A stretch of 64,000 nt of DNA from Frondihabitans peucedani (GTDB lineage: Bacteria > Actinomycetota > Actinomycetes > Actinomycetales > Microbacteriaceae): contig NZ_BAABAU010000002.1 in NCBI RefSeq assembly GCF_039537585.1, positions 1 to 64,000 on the forward strand. The letters are read 5' to 3'. A program made the position numbers and the translations under genes. The notes under the pieces are model-generated. The model was not told where the DNA came from. It ran no database searches and saw only the letters and a list, made by a program, of their open reading frames with translations. This document shows positions 1 through 8,026 of this stretch, piece after piece (the first letter of the stretch is position 1; each line of letters starts with the position of its first letter).

Positions 1-125
1 CCGGCACCACCGTCCACGTCTCCGCCGACGCCGCGAAGCTGCTCGACAGCACCTTCAAGACCGACGCCGTCAAGGCCGGCCTCCTCGTCGGAACCGCCAC
101 CATCACCGCCCAGATCGCCCAGTAG
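1..125 (+). CDS. C-terminal end of an unidentified protein (partial)
   Basis: An open frame runs in from the left edge and stops at TAG 123-125, giving about 40 residues rich in Thr, Ala and Val (ending ITAQIAQ). The composition and lack of charge would suit the end of a secreted or surface protein, but no family can be assigned from this piece. It is followed 18 bases later by a strong hairpin terminator, which supports it as the true end of a plus-strand gene. Confidence 0.55.
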   Translation, partial: GTTVHVSADAAKLLDSTFKTDAVKAGLLVGTATITAQIAQ

Positions 126-143
126 GTTTCTTCCTCCACGACC

Positions 144-176
144 ACGAGCCCGCCGCACACCGCGGCGGGCTCGTTC
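144..176 (+). terminator. Rho-independent terminator
   Basis: A perfect 13-bp GC-rich stem (144-156 with 162-174) closes a 5-base loop and is followed by a T-rich run. It lies just downstream of the partial plus-strand gene ending at 125. Confidence 0.75.
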
Positions 177-255
177 TCGTTCTCCGACTTCTCCGGGCGC
201 CGAGACGGCGTTCGCGACCGAGAGTCTCCCGTCGAGCGCATTCGAGGGGAGATCA

Positions 256-316
256 GTCCGGAGAATGGATTCTCCGGACGACCGATAGGGCCCGCCGTAC
301 CCTCGGGTGCGGCGGG
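256..316. terminator. Two tandem hairpins between convergent genes
   Basis: A perfect 11-bp inverted repeat (256-266 with 269-279) is followed by a 12-bp stem with one G-T pair (291-302 with 305-316) and then TTCCTTCCTC. The hairpins sit between the plus-strand gene ending at 125 and the minus-strand sigma factor ending at 374. A bidirectional terminator is the simplest reading; the 2-base gap of the first repeat is too short for a loop without opening the stem, so a protein-binding site is also possible. Confidence 0.5.
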
Positions 317-373
317 TTCCTTCCTCAAGCGGATCGATAAGAGAAGTCCGTGAAACCGCGTTCCGGTCCGGTA

Positions 374-952
374 TTAGGCGGCGTCCGCGACAAGCCGGCG
401 CAGGGCCATGAGGCTGTCACGGAGGCGGGACTTCATGGTGTTGACCGGAACTCCGGCTTGCAGGGCCGCTTCGACGTTGGTGAGCCCCCGGTAGTACGTC
501 AGCTCCAGCGCTTGACGCTGATGGTCGGTGAGAAGGCTCAGCGCACTCGTGACGCGTTGATGCTCCCGTCGGGTCTCGACAGACTCGGCGACGTCGTCTC
601 TGGAGGCTTCGTAGTCCCGGACCCCCACGCTGTAGTCCCGGTCTCTGCTCGACTGTGAGGAACGCACCCTGTCGATGGCGCGCCTGTGGGCGATCGTCAG
701 TACCCATGACAGCGCCTTCCCGCGGGCTGGGTCGAATCTCTTTGCGTTCTGCCACACCTCCAGGAAGACGTCTTGGGTGACTTCCTCGGACTGTGCCTGG
801 TCGATGAGGACCCGTCGGACGAGACCGAGGATCCGAGCGGCTGTCCGGTCGTAGAGAAGCGTGAATGCCTCCCGGTTCCCTTCTGCAGTAAGGAGGAGGA
901 GATCGTCATCGCTCCGAGGTGTATCGGCAGACGGAGCGGGGGCAAGCGTCAT
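374..952 (-). CDS. sigK: SigK-type ECF sigma factor (copy 1)
   Basis: A 192-residue ECF sigma-70 factor that would direct RNA polymerase to a stress or envelope regulon. Region 2 runs from about residue 25 (YDRTAARILGLVRRVL) through the -10 recognition helix (SWVLTIAHRRAIDRVRSSQ); region 4 is the C-terminal helix-turn-helix (GLTNVEAALQAGVPVNTMKSR). The order and spacing fit the SigK/ECF19 group. Two paralogues lie at 10.5 and 62.8 kb; this copy is closest to the third (both begin MTLA...PADTPR/SADTPR). SigK factors are normally paired with a membrane anti-sigma RskA, but none is visible next to it. The ATG at 952 starts the conserved N-terminus. Confidence 0.88.
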   Translation of the reverse strand: MTLAPAPSADTPRSDDDLLLLTAEGNREAFTLLYDRTAARILGLVRRVLIDQAQSEEVTQDVFLEVWQNAKRFDPARGKALSWVLTIAHRRAIDRVRSSQSSRDRDYSVGVRDYEASRDDVAESVETRREHQRVTSALSLLTDHQRQALELTYYRGLTNVEAALQAGVPVNTMKSRLRDSLMALRRLVADAA

Positions 953-1092
953 AACGGGGAAAGTGTCCTTGACCGGCTAGAGATGAAGCCGCAGCATTGT
1001 CCGCCGGAAACGCCGGCGCAGCTTCTGAACTCTATGCCTCTGCATGGAAATCGCTTCCCCCGCTGAGAGGGGCAACGCTTTTCGGGTCGGAG

Positions 1093-1109
1093 TCCCAGTC
1101 TTACTGGGA
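1093..1109. repeat. Palindrome with 3-base spacer upstream of sigK copy 1
   Basis: Seven-base arms TCCCAGT and ACTGGGA are separated by CTT. It has the same arm-N3-arm form as the DUF1016-linked palindrome 54 bases away at 1163-1185. It lies in the 257-base gap between the DUF1016 gene and sigK, where a regulatory site would be expected. Confidence 0.4.
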
Positions 1110-1162
1110 TGGTCCAGGTTTGTCGCCGGACTGCTTTGTCCAGGCACGAAATGCCGTCTCTA

Positions 1163-1185
1163 TTGGTCAGCAGCTTGCTGACCAA
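1163..1185. repeat. External palindrome of DUF1016 locus 1
   Basis: Ten-base perfect arms TTGGTCAGCA and TGCTGACCAA flank a 3-base spacer (A and T on either side extend the arms by one). It lies 24 bases past the DUF1016 stop, between that gene and sigK. The same arms occur inside the DUF1016 gene at 1930-1952. Read in the sense of DUF1016, the core is CAGCAAGCTGCTG, identical to the core of the external palindrome of locus 2 at 11290-11308. Confidence 0.85.
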
Positions 1186-1209
1186 TCTCTTGGCAAAACA
1201 GACGTGCGT

Positions 1210-2274
1210 CTACTCGACTTCCGGCGAGTCGGCCGTGAGAGGCCGCAGGGCTTGTGCGAGCTGCTCTTCGGACGGCAGGGACGCCTTCTCCCTTGCTGGC
1301 AAGAGGTCGTAGCTCGCGATGGCAACAGGGGCCTTACTCCCGGCAAGGGCGTATCGAACAACGGAGTCGTTCTTGCCTGTGACAAGGAGGAGCCCAACCG
1401 TGGGCGCGTGCTGGGGGCGGCGGAGTTTATCGTCGACGAGGGCGACGTAGAAGCCGAGCTGGCCGGCGTGCTCGGGTCTGAATTTGCCGGTCTTCAGCTC
1501 GACGACGACGTAGCGGAGTTGTTCGACGTGGAAGAAGAGCAGATCGACGTAGAAGTCGTCGCCGTCGACGTCGAAGTGCACTTGGCGTCCGACGAAGGAG
1601 AAACCTGACCCGAGCTCCTGGAGGGTTCGGATGATGTGGTCGACGAGCGCTAGTTCGATGTCACGTTCGTTTGCATCGCTGTCAACCCGAAGGAAGTCCA
1701 GGACGTAGGGGTCCTTAACGATCTGCTGTGCCAGGTCGGAGTCGGTTGGTTCGAGGATCTGCGTGAAGTTGGTCGGGGCCGCTTCAAATCGAGTGATGGC
1801 CTGGGTGCGGACGTGGTGCTCGAGAACGTTCCGTGACCAGCCGTGGGCCACGCTCTGCTGGGCGTACCAGGCGCGTTCGTCTTGGTGGTCGAGGCGTCCG
1901 AGAAGGAGCATGAGGTGCCCCCACGGCAATTGGTCAGCAAGTTGCTGACCAAAATCTTCTTCGCTGGTCCAGGCGGTCGCGAGTTGCCGCATGTATTTCA
2001 AGTTCGTGACCGAAAACCCCTTCATCTCGGGGAACTCGGTCCGAAGGTCTTTCGCGAGCTGCTCGAGGATGCCGCTCCCCCAGACTGCAGTCTCGCCGCG
2101 TTCTACGAGGGTCTTACCGATCCGCCAGTACAGGTGAACGAGTTCGGTGTTGGCGCGTCGCTGGGCACTGAACCGTGCTGCTCGAACACGGCTCTTCAGG
2201 TCGGACAGCACGACCGCGTAGTCAGCACGTTCCACAGAGTTCGTCACGATAGTCACCAGGCTACCGATGACCAT
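1210..2274 (-). CDS. DUF1016/YhcG-type PDDEXK nuclease (copy 1)
   Basis: A 354-residue protein of the DUF1016 (YhcG) family: an N-terminal helical domain (about residues 15-160) containing the hallmark QQLADQLPWGH stretch near residue 110, and a C-terminal PDDEXK nuclease-like domain with a conserved acidic patch (VDLLFFH) and the VVELKTGKF core near residue 260. Family members are thought to be nucleases; E. coli YhcG is poorly understood. The frame opens with ATG at 2274, but a GTG at 2247 gives MTNSVERADYA, which aligns with the start of copy 2, so the true start may be there. The gene carries a palindrome over the QQLADQ codons and a matching half-site just before the ATG. It is convergent in layout with nothing upstream but the divergent HNH gene. 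Confidence 0.88.
   Translation of the reverse strand: MVIGSLVTIVTNSVERADYAVVLSDLKSRVRAARFSAQRRANTELVHLYWRIGKTLVERGETAVWGSGILEQLAKDLRTEFPEMKGFSVTNLKYMRQLATAWTSEEDFGQQLADQLPWGHLMLLLGRLDHQDERAWYAQQSVAHGWSRNVLEHHVRTQAITRFEAAPTNFTQILEPTDSDLAQQIVKDPYVLDFLRVDSDANERDIELALVDHIIRTLQELGSGFSFVGRQVHFDVDGDDFYVDLLFFHVEQLRYVVVELKTGKFRPEHAGQLGFYVALVDDKLRRPQHAPTVGLLLVTGKNDSVVRYALAGSKAPVAIASYDLLPAREKASLPSEEQLAQALRPLTADSPEVE
1930..1952. repeat. In-gene palindrome of DUF1016 copy 1
   Basis: Arms TTGGTCAGCA and TGCTGACCAA around a 3-base spacer lie within the codons for GQQLADQ. The arms are identical to the external palindrome at 1163-1185; the only differences are in the spacer. Confidence 0.85.
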
Positions 2275-2279
2275 GAGCC

Positions 2280-2288
2280 TGGTCAGCA
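2280..2288. promoter_or_regulatory. Half-site of the DUF1016 palindrome at the start codon
   Basis: TGGTCAGCA, one arm of the locus-1 palindrome, lies 5 bases upstream of the ATG at 2274 where the ribosome site or operator would be. No second arm is present. It may be a degenerate operator or chance. Confidence 0.35.
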
Positions 2289-2472
2289 GCGCGCCGCAGC
2301 GAGATAAACCCCCGCCCGCACGATGATCGAATCATGACGCAAAGCGCCTCCCCGCTCTGTCCCGAGAGGCATGTCGACGCGCGCCCCTCGGACTTGACAT
2401 GATCCTCCTAAGAATCCCGGCGGGCAGTCGAAGCCGCCGCGGTACCTCCCGTGCGCGTCGAGGGGAAAAACC

Positions 2473-2958
2473 GTGACGACCCGGAGCGAGGTCGATCGGT
2501 TTTGGTCTCACGTGGTCAAGGGACCAGAGGCGGACGACTGCTGGTTCTGGACCGGTGCGATCTCGGACGACGGCTACGGGAGGTTTTGGGTGCGGCGCGA
2601 GCTGGGCCAGCAGGCGGTGCGCCCACAGCGGTACGCGTACGAACTAGCCACCGGCGAACCACTGCCCCCGTCGACGCTTCTTCTGCATTCATGCGACATC
2701 CCAATGTGCGTCCACGCGTCGGTCAATCTGGACGTGTCGCATGTGGCTCCGGGAACGCATCGGGAGAACATGCTCGATCGTGCGCAGCGTAGCCGCTACC
2801 GGAACCGGCACACGCTCCGGCTGGGGTTGCTCTCCCGCCAAGGGCGCGTCCAACGTTCCCTCGATCTCCGCGCCGTCATCCTCGACCACGGGTGGCAACC
2901 AGAGCTCATCAGTGCCGCGCTTCTTGCAGTCGAAACCACCCACCCACGACTCTTCTAA
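2473..2958 (+). CDS. HNH endonuclease-like protein (copy 1)
   Basis: A 161-residue protein with the layout of phage and plasmid HNH nucleases: CWFWTGAISDDGYGRF near residues 23-39, LLHSCDIPMCVH near 75-87 giving the His and Cys ligands, and HVAPGTHRENMLDR near 93-107. The GTG start is set by AGGGG about 9 bases upstream and by alignment with copy 2 (RSEVDRFWSHVVKGPE). It is divergent from the DUF1016 gene. A near-identical paralogue lies at 12643-13125, also beside a DUF1016 gene. After both stops there is a shared block CCACCTAACGGTYAC (2976-2990 here). The role is unknown; DNA cleavage or homing is inferred from the fold. Confidence 0.8.
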   Translation: MTTRSEVDRFWSHVVKGPEADDCWFWTGAISDDGYGRFWVRRELGQQAVRPQRYAYELATGEPLPPSTLLLHSCDIPMCVHASVNLDVSHVAPGTHRENMLDRAQRSRYRNRHTLRLGLLSRQGRVQRSLDLRAVILDHGWQPELISAALLAVETTHPRLF

Positions 2959-3349
2959 ATCCGCGCACGCCGAAGCCACCTAACGGTCACGCCCCATCCC
3001 AAACGCAGCAAACCCGCAGTTGAAATAATATATATCAGTGGCCACGGCAGTGAGTTGCGAGGGATCCCCAGGCAGCCACTTGGCGGCCACCGTTCGGAGA
3101 ACCAGCTGCTCCGCACGGCACGGTTTCGACACGTGCGATTTAGCGCCGGAAAGCGGCGCGGCCAGACCGTGTCAGATCTGTCCGTGCCGCTCAGTTGCCC
3201 TTTACAGCGTGCTGGCGCCGCCCAGTACGTACTTCCTCCACTTTCGGCACGGCTCGGTTCAGAAGCAACTTGGGACGTGCCCTCTCAACGCGTTGGACTG
3301 CCCAGAAAGCATGGTGCGGTCGGCTTTGCGTTCCCGAGGTATGTGCGCA
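2959..3349. other. Gap between HNH copy 1 and marR
   Basis: No convincing gene. It holds the 15-base block shared with the region after HNH copy 2 (2976-2990) and an AT-rich patch at 3020-3036. The small frames here are overlaps with the antisense of the marR gene. Confidence 0.5.
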
Positions 3350-3832
3350 TCAAGACCATGCCGCCTTGTCGATCGCCTCCGCGGCACGGCGAAGGCCTTC
3401 AACGAGATCGGCGTCGCACATGCCGGGGAAACTCTCCACCACGTTCTCGATCGCGGTGTCATACAGGCGCATGATGGCCTCGTTGGCCGCCCTGCCCTTT
3501 GATGTGGCGACAAGGAGCTGCCGTCGCCGATCCGAAGGATGCACGCGGCGTTCGAGGTGTCCTGATTTCTCGAGCCGGTCGACCATGGCCGTAATCGCCC
3601 CCGTGGAGAGATCGAGCTCAGCGGCCAGTTGCTTGGGCGTGCAGTCCTTGATGGTCCCGACGAGGTAGATCGCCGTCAGCTCGGAGGTGGAGAAGCCGAG
3701 GTCATGAGCGAGACGATGCCGGATACGCCGATGGGCGGAATCGATCTCGACCAATGCAGCCGTCAACGCCCGAACGTCCCCAGCACTCACGGGCGCATCA
3801 GCGGGTGCGCTTTGCGAATCTTTGGATGTCAT
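3350..3832 (-). CDS. MarR-family regulator (paralogue 1) of the surface-protein module
   Basis: A 160-residue winged-helix repressor. The recognition region is STGAITAMVDRLEKSGHLERR followed by the wing HPSDRRRQL, as in classic MarR proteins. The ATG at 3832 is preferred because AAGGAAG lies 7 bases upstream; a longer GTG frame begins at 3865. It is divergent from the TasA-like gene at 4068 with AT-rich inverted repeats between them. The plus-strand operon ends in a second MarR protein (6716-7192) with nearly the same recognition helix, so the two probably share operators. The ligand is unknown. Confidence 0.85.
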   Translation of the reverse strand: MTSKDSQSAPADAPVSAGDVRALTAALVEIDSAHRRIRHRLAHDLGFSTSELTAIYLVGTIKDCTPKQLAAELDLSTGAITAMVDRLEKSGHLERRVHPSDRRRQLLVATSKGRAANEAIMRLYDTAIENVVESFPGMCDADLVEGLRRAAEAIDKAAWS

Positions 3833-3922
3833 GTGCGGTCTTCCTTCTTCGAACTCTTCCGACACCCGGTCATGAAGCCGGTTCGGAACAAATGGACGCG
3901 GCCCCCCAAGAGGGGACTTGGC

Positions 3923-3951
3923 TCAATGATCAAACTAATTGATGCTTGATC
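3923..3951. promoter_or_regulatory. Probable MarR operator
   Basis: Overlapping inverted repeats built from ATCAA and TTGAT (GATCAA at 3928, ATTGAT at 3938, TTGATC at 3946) form an AT-rich patch in GC-rich DNA. It lies between the divergent marR gene and the TasA-like gene, the expected place for a MarR box. Confidence 0.5.
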
Positions 3952-4067
3952 TAACGCAGTACCGAATAACCTGGCAAACGACTTACAACACTCCTAAGCG
4001 AGCCGATAGTCGAACAGGTCACCATCTCATCCACTTTGAGTCCCACCCACTTTTTTTGGAGCCTTTC

Positions 4068-4715
4068 GTGTCGAACCCCACCTCTCCCAAGGCCAAGCGG
4101 ATCCGCTTCGCCCCGCTCGCACTGGCGACCGGCGTCCTCGCCGCCGTCCTCCTCTCTGTGACGATGACTGGAACCCTCTCCGGTTTCGCCGCGCAGATCA
4201 CCAACTCCACCAACACGGCAGCAACAGGCGCCCTGACCATGCAGGAGCAGAACTCCGGCGCGACGGTCACCTGTACCTCCACCGACGGCGGGTCCGTGTC
4301 GAACAACACCGCCACGTGCGCCACGATCAACAAGTTCGGCGGATCGACCACGATGATCCCCGGCCAGACCGTCACCACCCCGATTACCATCAAGAACACC
4401 GGCACGGTCGCAGCGAGCACCTTCACGCTCACCCCTGGTGCCACCTGCGCTCAGTCCAATGCCGGGACGAGCAACGGCAGCGCGACCGATCTCTGCGCGA
4501 AGCTGTCCGTCGTGATCACCAACACGACCGCTAACGCCGTCGTCTACTCCGGCACGCTCGCCGCGCTGGCCGGATCATCGGCATTCACCCTCCCCGCTGT
4601 CGCTGCCGGTGGCACCACTGGCTTCACCTTCGCCGTGACTCTCTCCTCGACCGCAGGCAACACCTATCAGGGCCTGCAGGCGTCGCTGCCGCTTGTTTGG
4701 AACTACGCCAGCTAG
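4068..4715 (+). CDS. TasA/camelysin-like secreted surface protein
   Basis: A 215-residue exported protein. Residues 1-15 are basic (SPKAKRIR), then a hydrophobic segment (about 16-40) and a mature start around SGFAAQITNSTNTAA. This layout matches SipW-dependent CalY/TasA-type proteins, whose mature forms begin with a beta-rich domain. The rest is Thr/Ser/Gly/Ala-rich beta sheet with IKNTGTVAASTFTLTP, as in TasA domains, and four Cys that could pair. GTG 4068 has TTGGAG upstream; an earlier in-frame start at 3939 lacks these signs. The next gene encodes the matching signal peptidase. A fibre or matrix role is inferred from the family. Confidence 0.72.
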   Translation: MSNPTSPKAKRIRFAPLALATGVLAAVLLSVTMTGTLSGFAAQITNSTNTAATGALTMQEQNSGATVTCTSTDGGSVSNNTATCATINKFGGSTTMIPGQTVTTPITIKNTGTVAASTFTLTPGATCAQSNAGTSNGSATDLCAKLSVVITNTTANAVVYSGTLAALAGSSAFTLPAVAAGGTTGFTFAVTLSSTAGNTYQGLQASLPLVWNYAS

Positions 4716-4815
4716 CAGCTCCGAGCACATCCGCTGCGCTGCACTCCAGCTCCCAAGCAGGGGCTCCGCCGAATCGGGGCCCCTGCTCACCCCTCTACCA
4801 GAAGGACCTGACGTC

Positions 4816-5763
4816 GTGACCGACACTCGAGACACCGACACGGACCCCGCCCCCGGGTCGACTGTGACCCGTCCCGACATCACGTCGGTCCCCTTGACGC
4901 CACACCCGATCAGCCTCGAGCAGATCACCCCCCGCTCTCACCGCCCGATCGTCGTCACCGTTTTGTCCGGGCTGGTCGCGGTCGCCGCGACGACCCTCAT
5001 CGCTGCGGCTGCGCTGTTCCACTTCCACGGAGGGGCATGGTTCATCGTGAAGACCCCTTCGATGGGCACCGCCGCGCCTGTGGGCACCCTGGTACTCACC
5101 GTGCCCACGACCGTGTCGGACTTGCACGTGGGAGACGTGGTGGCCTTCCACCCTCCGACGAACCTGGCTGAGACCTACACGCACCGCATCATCGCCATCA
5201 GCGCCGACGGTCTCCTCACCACTCGAGGAGACATCAACGGCGCTACCGACCCCTGGCAGGTGACCGGCCAGGACCTCGTCGGCAAGGCGGTGACGATCCT
5301 CCCCGGGCTGGGATGGCTGATCCGTGGCGTGCCGATCGTCCTCCTCGGAATCGTCGTCGTGTTCCTCGCTACCTCCCGTGTCAAGGACGCGACGAAGAGG
5401 TCGGCCTACCGCCTCAGCGGCATGTCTTTGGCCGTGTCGGCGGCCGCGTTCGTCTTGAAGCCGTTCACCGGGGTCGTCGTCGAGCAAGTCACCACGAAAG
5501 GCGGACACCCGGGCGCCACGGTCGTCTCGACCGGTCTCCTGCCCATCCGCGTGCAGGCCCTGCACGGCACCCACGCCGACCTCGTTGCCGGACAGGTCGG
5601 CCACGTCACCGTCCCCGCCTCAGCCCACCAAGCCTTCTACAGCCTCTCCACCGGCCTACACCTGGGCTTGTGGGGATGGGTCGCCCTCATCGGAGTGTGC
5701 TGCGCGCCACTGCTCTGGACCATGATCGTGGGACTGCCCCCGAAAGAAACAGCCACCCCGTGA
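4816..5763 (+). CDS. sipW: SipW-type signal peptidase I
   Basis: A 315-residue membrane protease. An N-terminal membrane segment (about residues 52-74) is followed by the catalytic serine motif TPSMG, the box DLHVGDVVAFHPP, the YTHRI motif with His where bacterial type I enzymes carry Lys, and the GDIN box. The Ser/His pattern is that of SipW and eukaryotic signal peptidases. Further membrane segments occur near residues 175-195, 205-225 and at the C-terminus, with an extra beta-rich region between the last two, longer than B. subtilis SipW. GTG 4816 is preceded by GAAGGAC. It lies between two proteins that share the SipW-type N-terminus and probably processes both. Confidence 0.82.
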   Translation: MTDTRDTDTDPAPGSTVTRPDITSVPLTPHPISLEQITPRSHRPIVVTVLSGLVAVAATTLIAAAALFHFHGGAWFIVKTPSMGTAAPVGTLVLTVPTTVSDLHVGDVVAFHPPTNLAETYTHRIIAISADGLLTTRGDINGATDPWQVTGQDLVGKAVTILPGLGWLIRGVPIVLLGIVVVFLATSRVKDATKRSAYRLSGMSLAVSAAAFVLKPFTGVVVEQVTTKGGHPGATVVSTGLLPIRVQALHGTHADLVAGQVGHVTVPASAHQAFYSLSTGLHLGLWGWVALIGVCCAPLLWTMIVGLPPKETATP

Positions 5764-6653
5764 ATGCTCCGAACGGCTCCGCCCCCGGAACTAAGCCCCT
5801 CCGGTGGCGGCCACGCTTCGCCTTACTCGTCGCTGCGGTGGCCGTGCTCTCAGTGGCCGCGCTGTGGGCGATGGCTGGAGCAACCCCTTTCGCCACCGCC
5901 GGATTCACAGCGAAGATCGGAAACGGCAGCAACACCGCCGCCACCGCCCCGTACTTCAAGTGCTCCGCCGCCGAAGCCGCTGACAGTGCGGGATCGTCGT
6001 TTCAGTACTACCTCAACGAGGCGTCGGGGTCGACCACCGCGATCGACAGCGATGGCACAGCCGCCAACGGCACGTACCAAGGCGCCATGACCACCAGCAC
6101 CGCCACCCCGATCGCCTGCCCCCGAGACACCGGGGGAGCCTACGCGCTCAACGGCAGCTCCAGTTTTGTGACCACCCCCTCCTCCTACGCCAACCCGACG
6201 ACCTTCAGCGAGGAGGTGTGGTTCAAGACCACCGTCGCAGGAGGGCTCCTGATCGGATTCGGGAGCAACCAGATCACCACCTCCGGCCAGCACGACCGGC
6301 AGGTGTACCTGAACACATCCGGGAAACTCGTCTTCGGCGCCTACAACGGCGGCATCCAGGTCGTCACGTCACCGCAGTCCTACACCGATGGCAAGTGGCA
6401 CCATGTGGCTGCCACCATGTCCGCCTCCACCGGCATGCGCCTCTATGCCGACGGCACCCTGGTCGCCTCCAACACGACATACACAACCGCGGAGAACTAC
6501 ACCGGCTACTTCCGGATCGGTTACGACACCATCAGCGGGTGGCCGGGAACGGCCAGCAACTACTACTTCACCGGACAGATGCGCTACGCCGCCGTCTACT
6601 CCACCGTCCTCACCGCCGGACAGATCTCCAACCACTACGCAGCAGGCCAATAA
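5760..6653 (+). CDS. Secreted LamG/concanavalin-like protein
   Basis: A 297-residue protein whose GTG overlaps the sipW stop (GTGA), so it is translationally coupled. It starts with Arg-rich residues and a hydrophobic segment (about 18-42), then GFTAKIGNGSNTAATA, close to the GFAAQITNSTNTAATG of the TasA-like protein, suggesting the same signal peptidase. The C-terminal two thirds is a LamG/concanavalin A-type jelly roll: FSEEVWFKTT, GLLIGFGSNQ, DGKWHHVAATMS, MRLYADGTLVA, GYFRIGYD and a final YAAVYSTVLTAGQI. Such domains bind sugars or matrix. It is probably surface-exposed or a minor matrix component. Confidence 0.78.
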   Translation: MNAPNGSAPGTKPLRWRPRFALLVAAVAVLSVAALWAMAGATPFATAGFTAKIGNGSNTAATAPYFKCSAAEAADSAGSSFQYYLNEASGSTTAIDSDGTAANGTYQGAMTTSTATPIACPRDTGGAYALNGSSSFVTTPSSYANPTTFSEEVWFKTTVAGGLLIGFGSNQITTSGQHDRQVYLNTSGKLVFGAYNGGIQVVTSPQSYTDGKWHHVAATMSASTGMRLYADGTLVASNTTYTTAENYTGYFRIGYDTISGWPGTASNYYFTGQMRYAAVYSTVLTAGQISNHYAAGQ

Positions 6654-6715
6654 CACCACCCAAGCCCCGCCCTCAGGCCGGAGCCCGAATCACCAACCCG
6701 CACCAGGACCCCGCC

Positions 6716-7192
6716 ATGACCTCCCTCCTTCCCCACGCCCCCGACAACGTCGACGAGGCTGATCTCCTCGACCTCCTGAGCGCCTACCAGTACCTCCAGG
6801 CCCAGAGCCTTCGCATGAGCACTCGCATCTCCGAAGTCCTGGACCTCAGCCCGACGGATGTGCGGGCGCTGGTGTACCTGCTTCGTGCCCAGGATCCGAC
6901 ACCAAAGGACCTCGCCACTTTCCTGCACCACACCACGGGGTCCATCACCGCAATGGTAGATCGGCTGGAGAGATCCGGTCACCTGAGCCGACGCCCCCAC
7001 CCCTCCGACCGGCGCAGCCAGACCCTGCACCTCACGGACACCGGCATCAAAGCAGTCGGCTACATCCGCACCACCTACCAGGACGCGTTCAATGGCGCCT
7101 TCGTCGGACCCGCGATCCAGACAGCAGCTTCGACGCTAAAAACGCTTGCGGATGCTCTCACACCAGCTCTCTCCGAGATCTCACCCGCCTAG
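6716..7192 (+). CDS. MarR-family regulator (paralogue 2)
   Basis: A 158-residue MarR protein with DNA-binding segment TTGSITAMVDRLERSGHLSRR and wing HPSDRRSQTL, nearly matching the regulator at 3350-3832. The ATG at 6716 lies 62 bases after the LamG stop on the same strand, so it is probably the last gene of the tasA-sipW-lamG operon. Two MarR proteins with matching recognition helices bracketing one operon suggest opposing or ligand-distinct control. Confidence 0.85.
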   Translation: MTSLLPHAPDNVDEADLLDLLSAYQYLQAQSLRMSTRISEVLDLSPTDVRALVYLLRAQDPTPKDLATFLHHTTGSITAMVDRLERSGHLSRRPHPSDRRSQTLHLTDTGIKAVGYIRTTYQDAFNGAFVGPAIQTAASTLKTLADALTPALSEISPA

Positions 7193-8026
7193 GCGCCAAA
7201 CAAGGAGAGCGGGTTTCGCCCCACAGCTGCACGACCAGCGCACGGCGTCAGTCTCCAGCCCGAACCCGGGGCAGACCTGCCCGGCTGATCTGTCAACCGT
7301 CAGCAGGAATACACCGCCCCAATTGATCCCCGTCGCCAGGGAGCGTAGAGAGCCGAGACAGAGCGCCAGCTGCTCGTCTTCGGAAAATCAGGCTCCGTTA
7401 CCGCTCCGTCGTCGGGCTCGCGAAGTCCTCGTCGCCGAGGACACAGACATCACAGCCCTCGAAGCCGCCACCGACGACTCCTTCCGTTCCGGCGGTGCAT
7501 TCGTAGAGGTTCCAGCAGTCGAGAACCGGACGGTGAGTTTTTTCTTGCATCCTCGGCTGGCCCGTCGTTTTCGATATGGACACCATCGAGCCTATGACGC
7601 TGGGACCGTCGACATCGCCTTCCCCGATGACGCTTGCCCAGCCCTGGAATTCGGCGCCGCTTCCTGCGGGTCCTGACGCCACCCTCAGCGCCTCTTCGAG
7701 GTGCTTGGCCGAAATGCGCGGAGCGACCTCATTCACCCTCGCCGCCCAGTAGCATCCTGCCCTCATGGAAACGCGAATACAGTGGCATGTGGATGGTCAG
7801 CGTTAAAGTGCCTGCGCGTCCGACGCCGACGTCTTCCTCTGGCGAGGCACCAGCGACGACCAATAGGACATCATCGCGATCGTCCCCTCGCTCATCTGAT
7901 CCCGTGACCAGACCGGAGGCCGTGACGTCTTCTACTCCGACGGACACATCGACGTCCCGGCTCCTCGTCTCGTGTCTTCCCACATCACCCGATGGCTCCG
8001 GGCGGCCTCCAAATCGGCAATCCAGT
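7193..8026. other. Long gap with decayed coding traces
   Basis: No intact gene is convincing. The plus-strand frame ending at TGA 7674-7676 has coding-like residues (SGGAFVEVPAVENRTVSFF) but no start codon. Further on, the frame from ATG 7765 reads sensibly (METRIQWHVDGQR, later DVFYSDGHIDVPAPRLV) but is broken by stops at 7804, 7864 and 7897. Both look like remnants of small genes. The stretch ends at the dif-like site. Confidence 0.4.

Noticed and set aside
3018-3044. Second dif-like site (AGTTGAAATAA then TATATCAG)
   Set aside because: One arm fits a XerD arm at 9 of 11 bases, but the other arm is only 3 bases away instead of 6-8 and does not fit at the proper spacing.
7398-7766. 122-residue minus-strand frame in the gap before the dif-like site
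   Set aside because: No ribosome site or recognisable motif, and the opposite strand shows the more coding-like traces.
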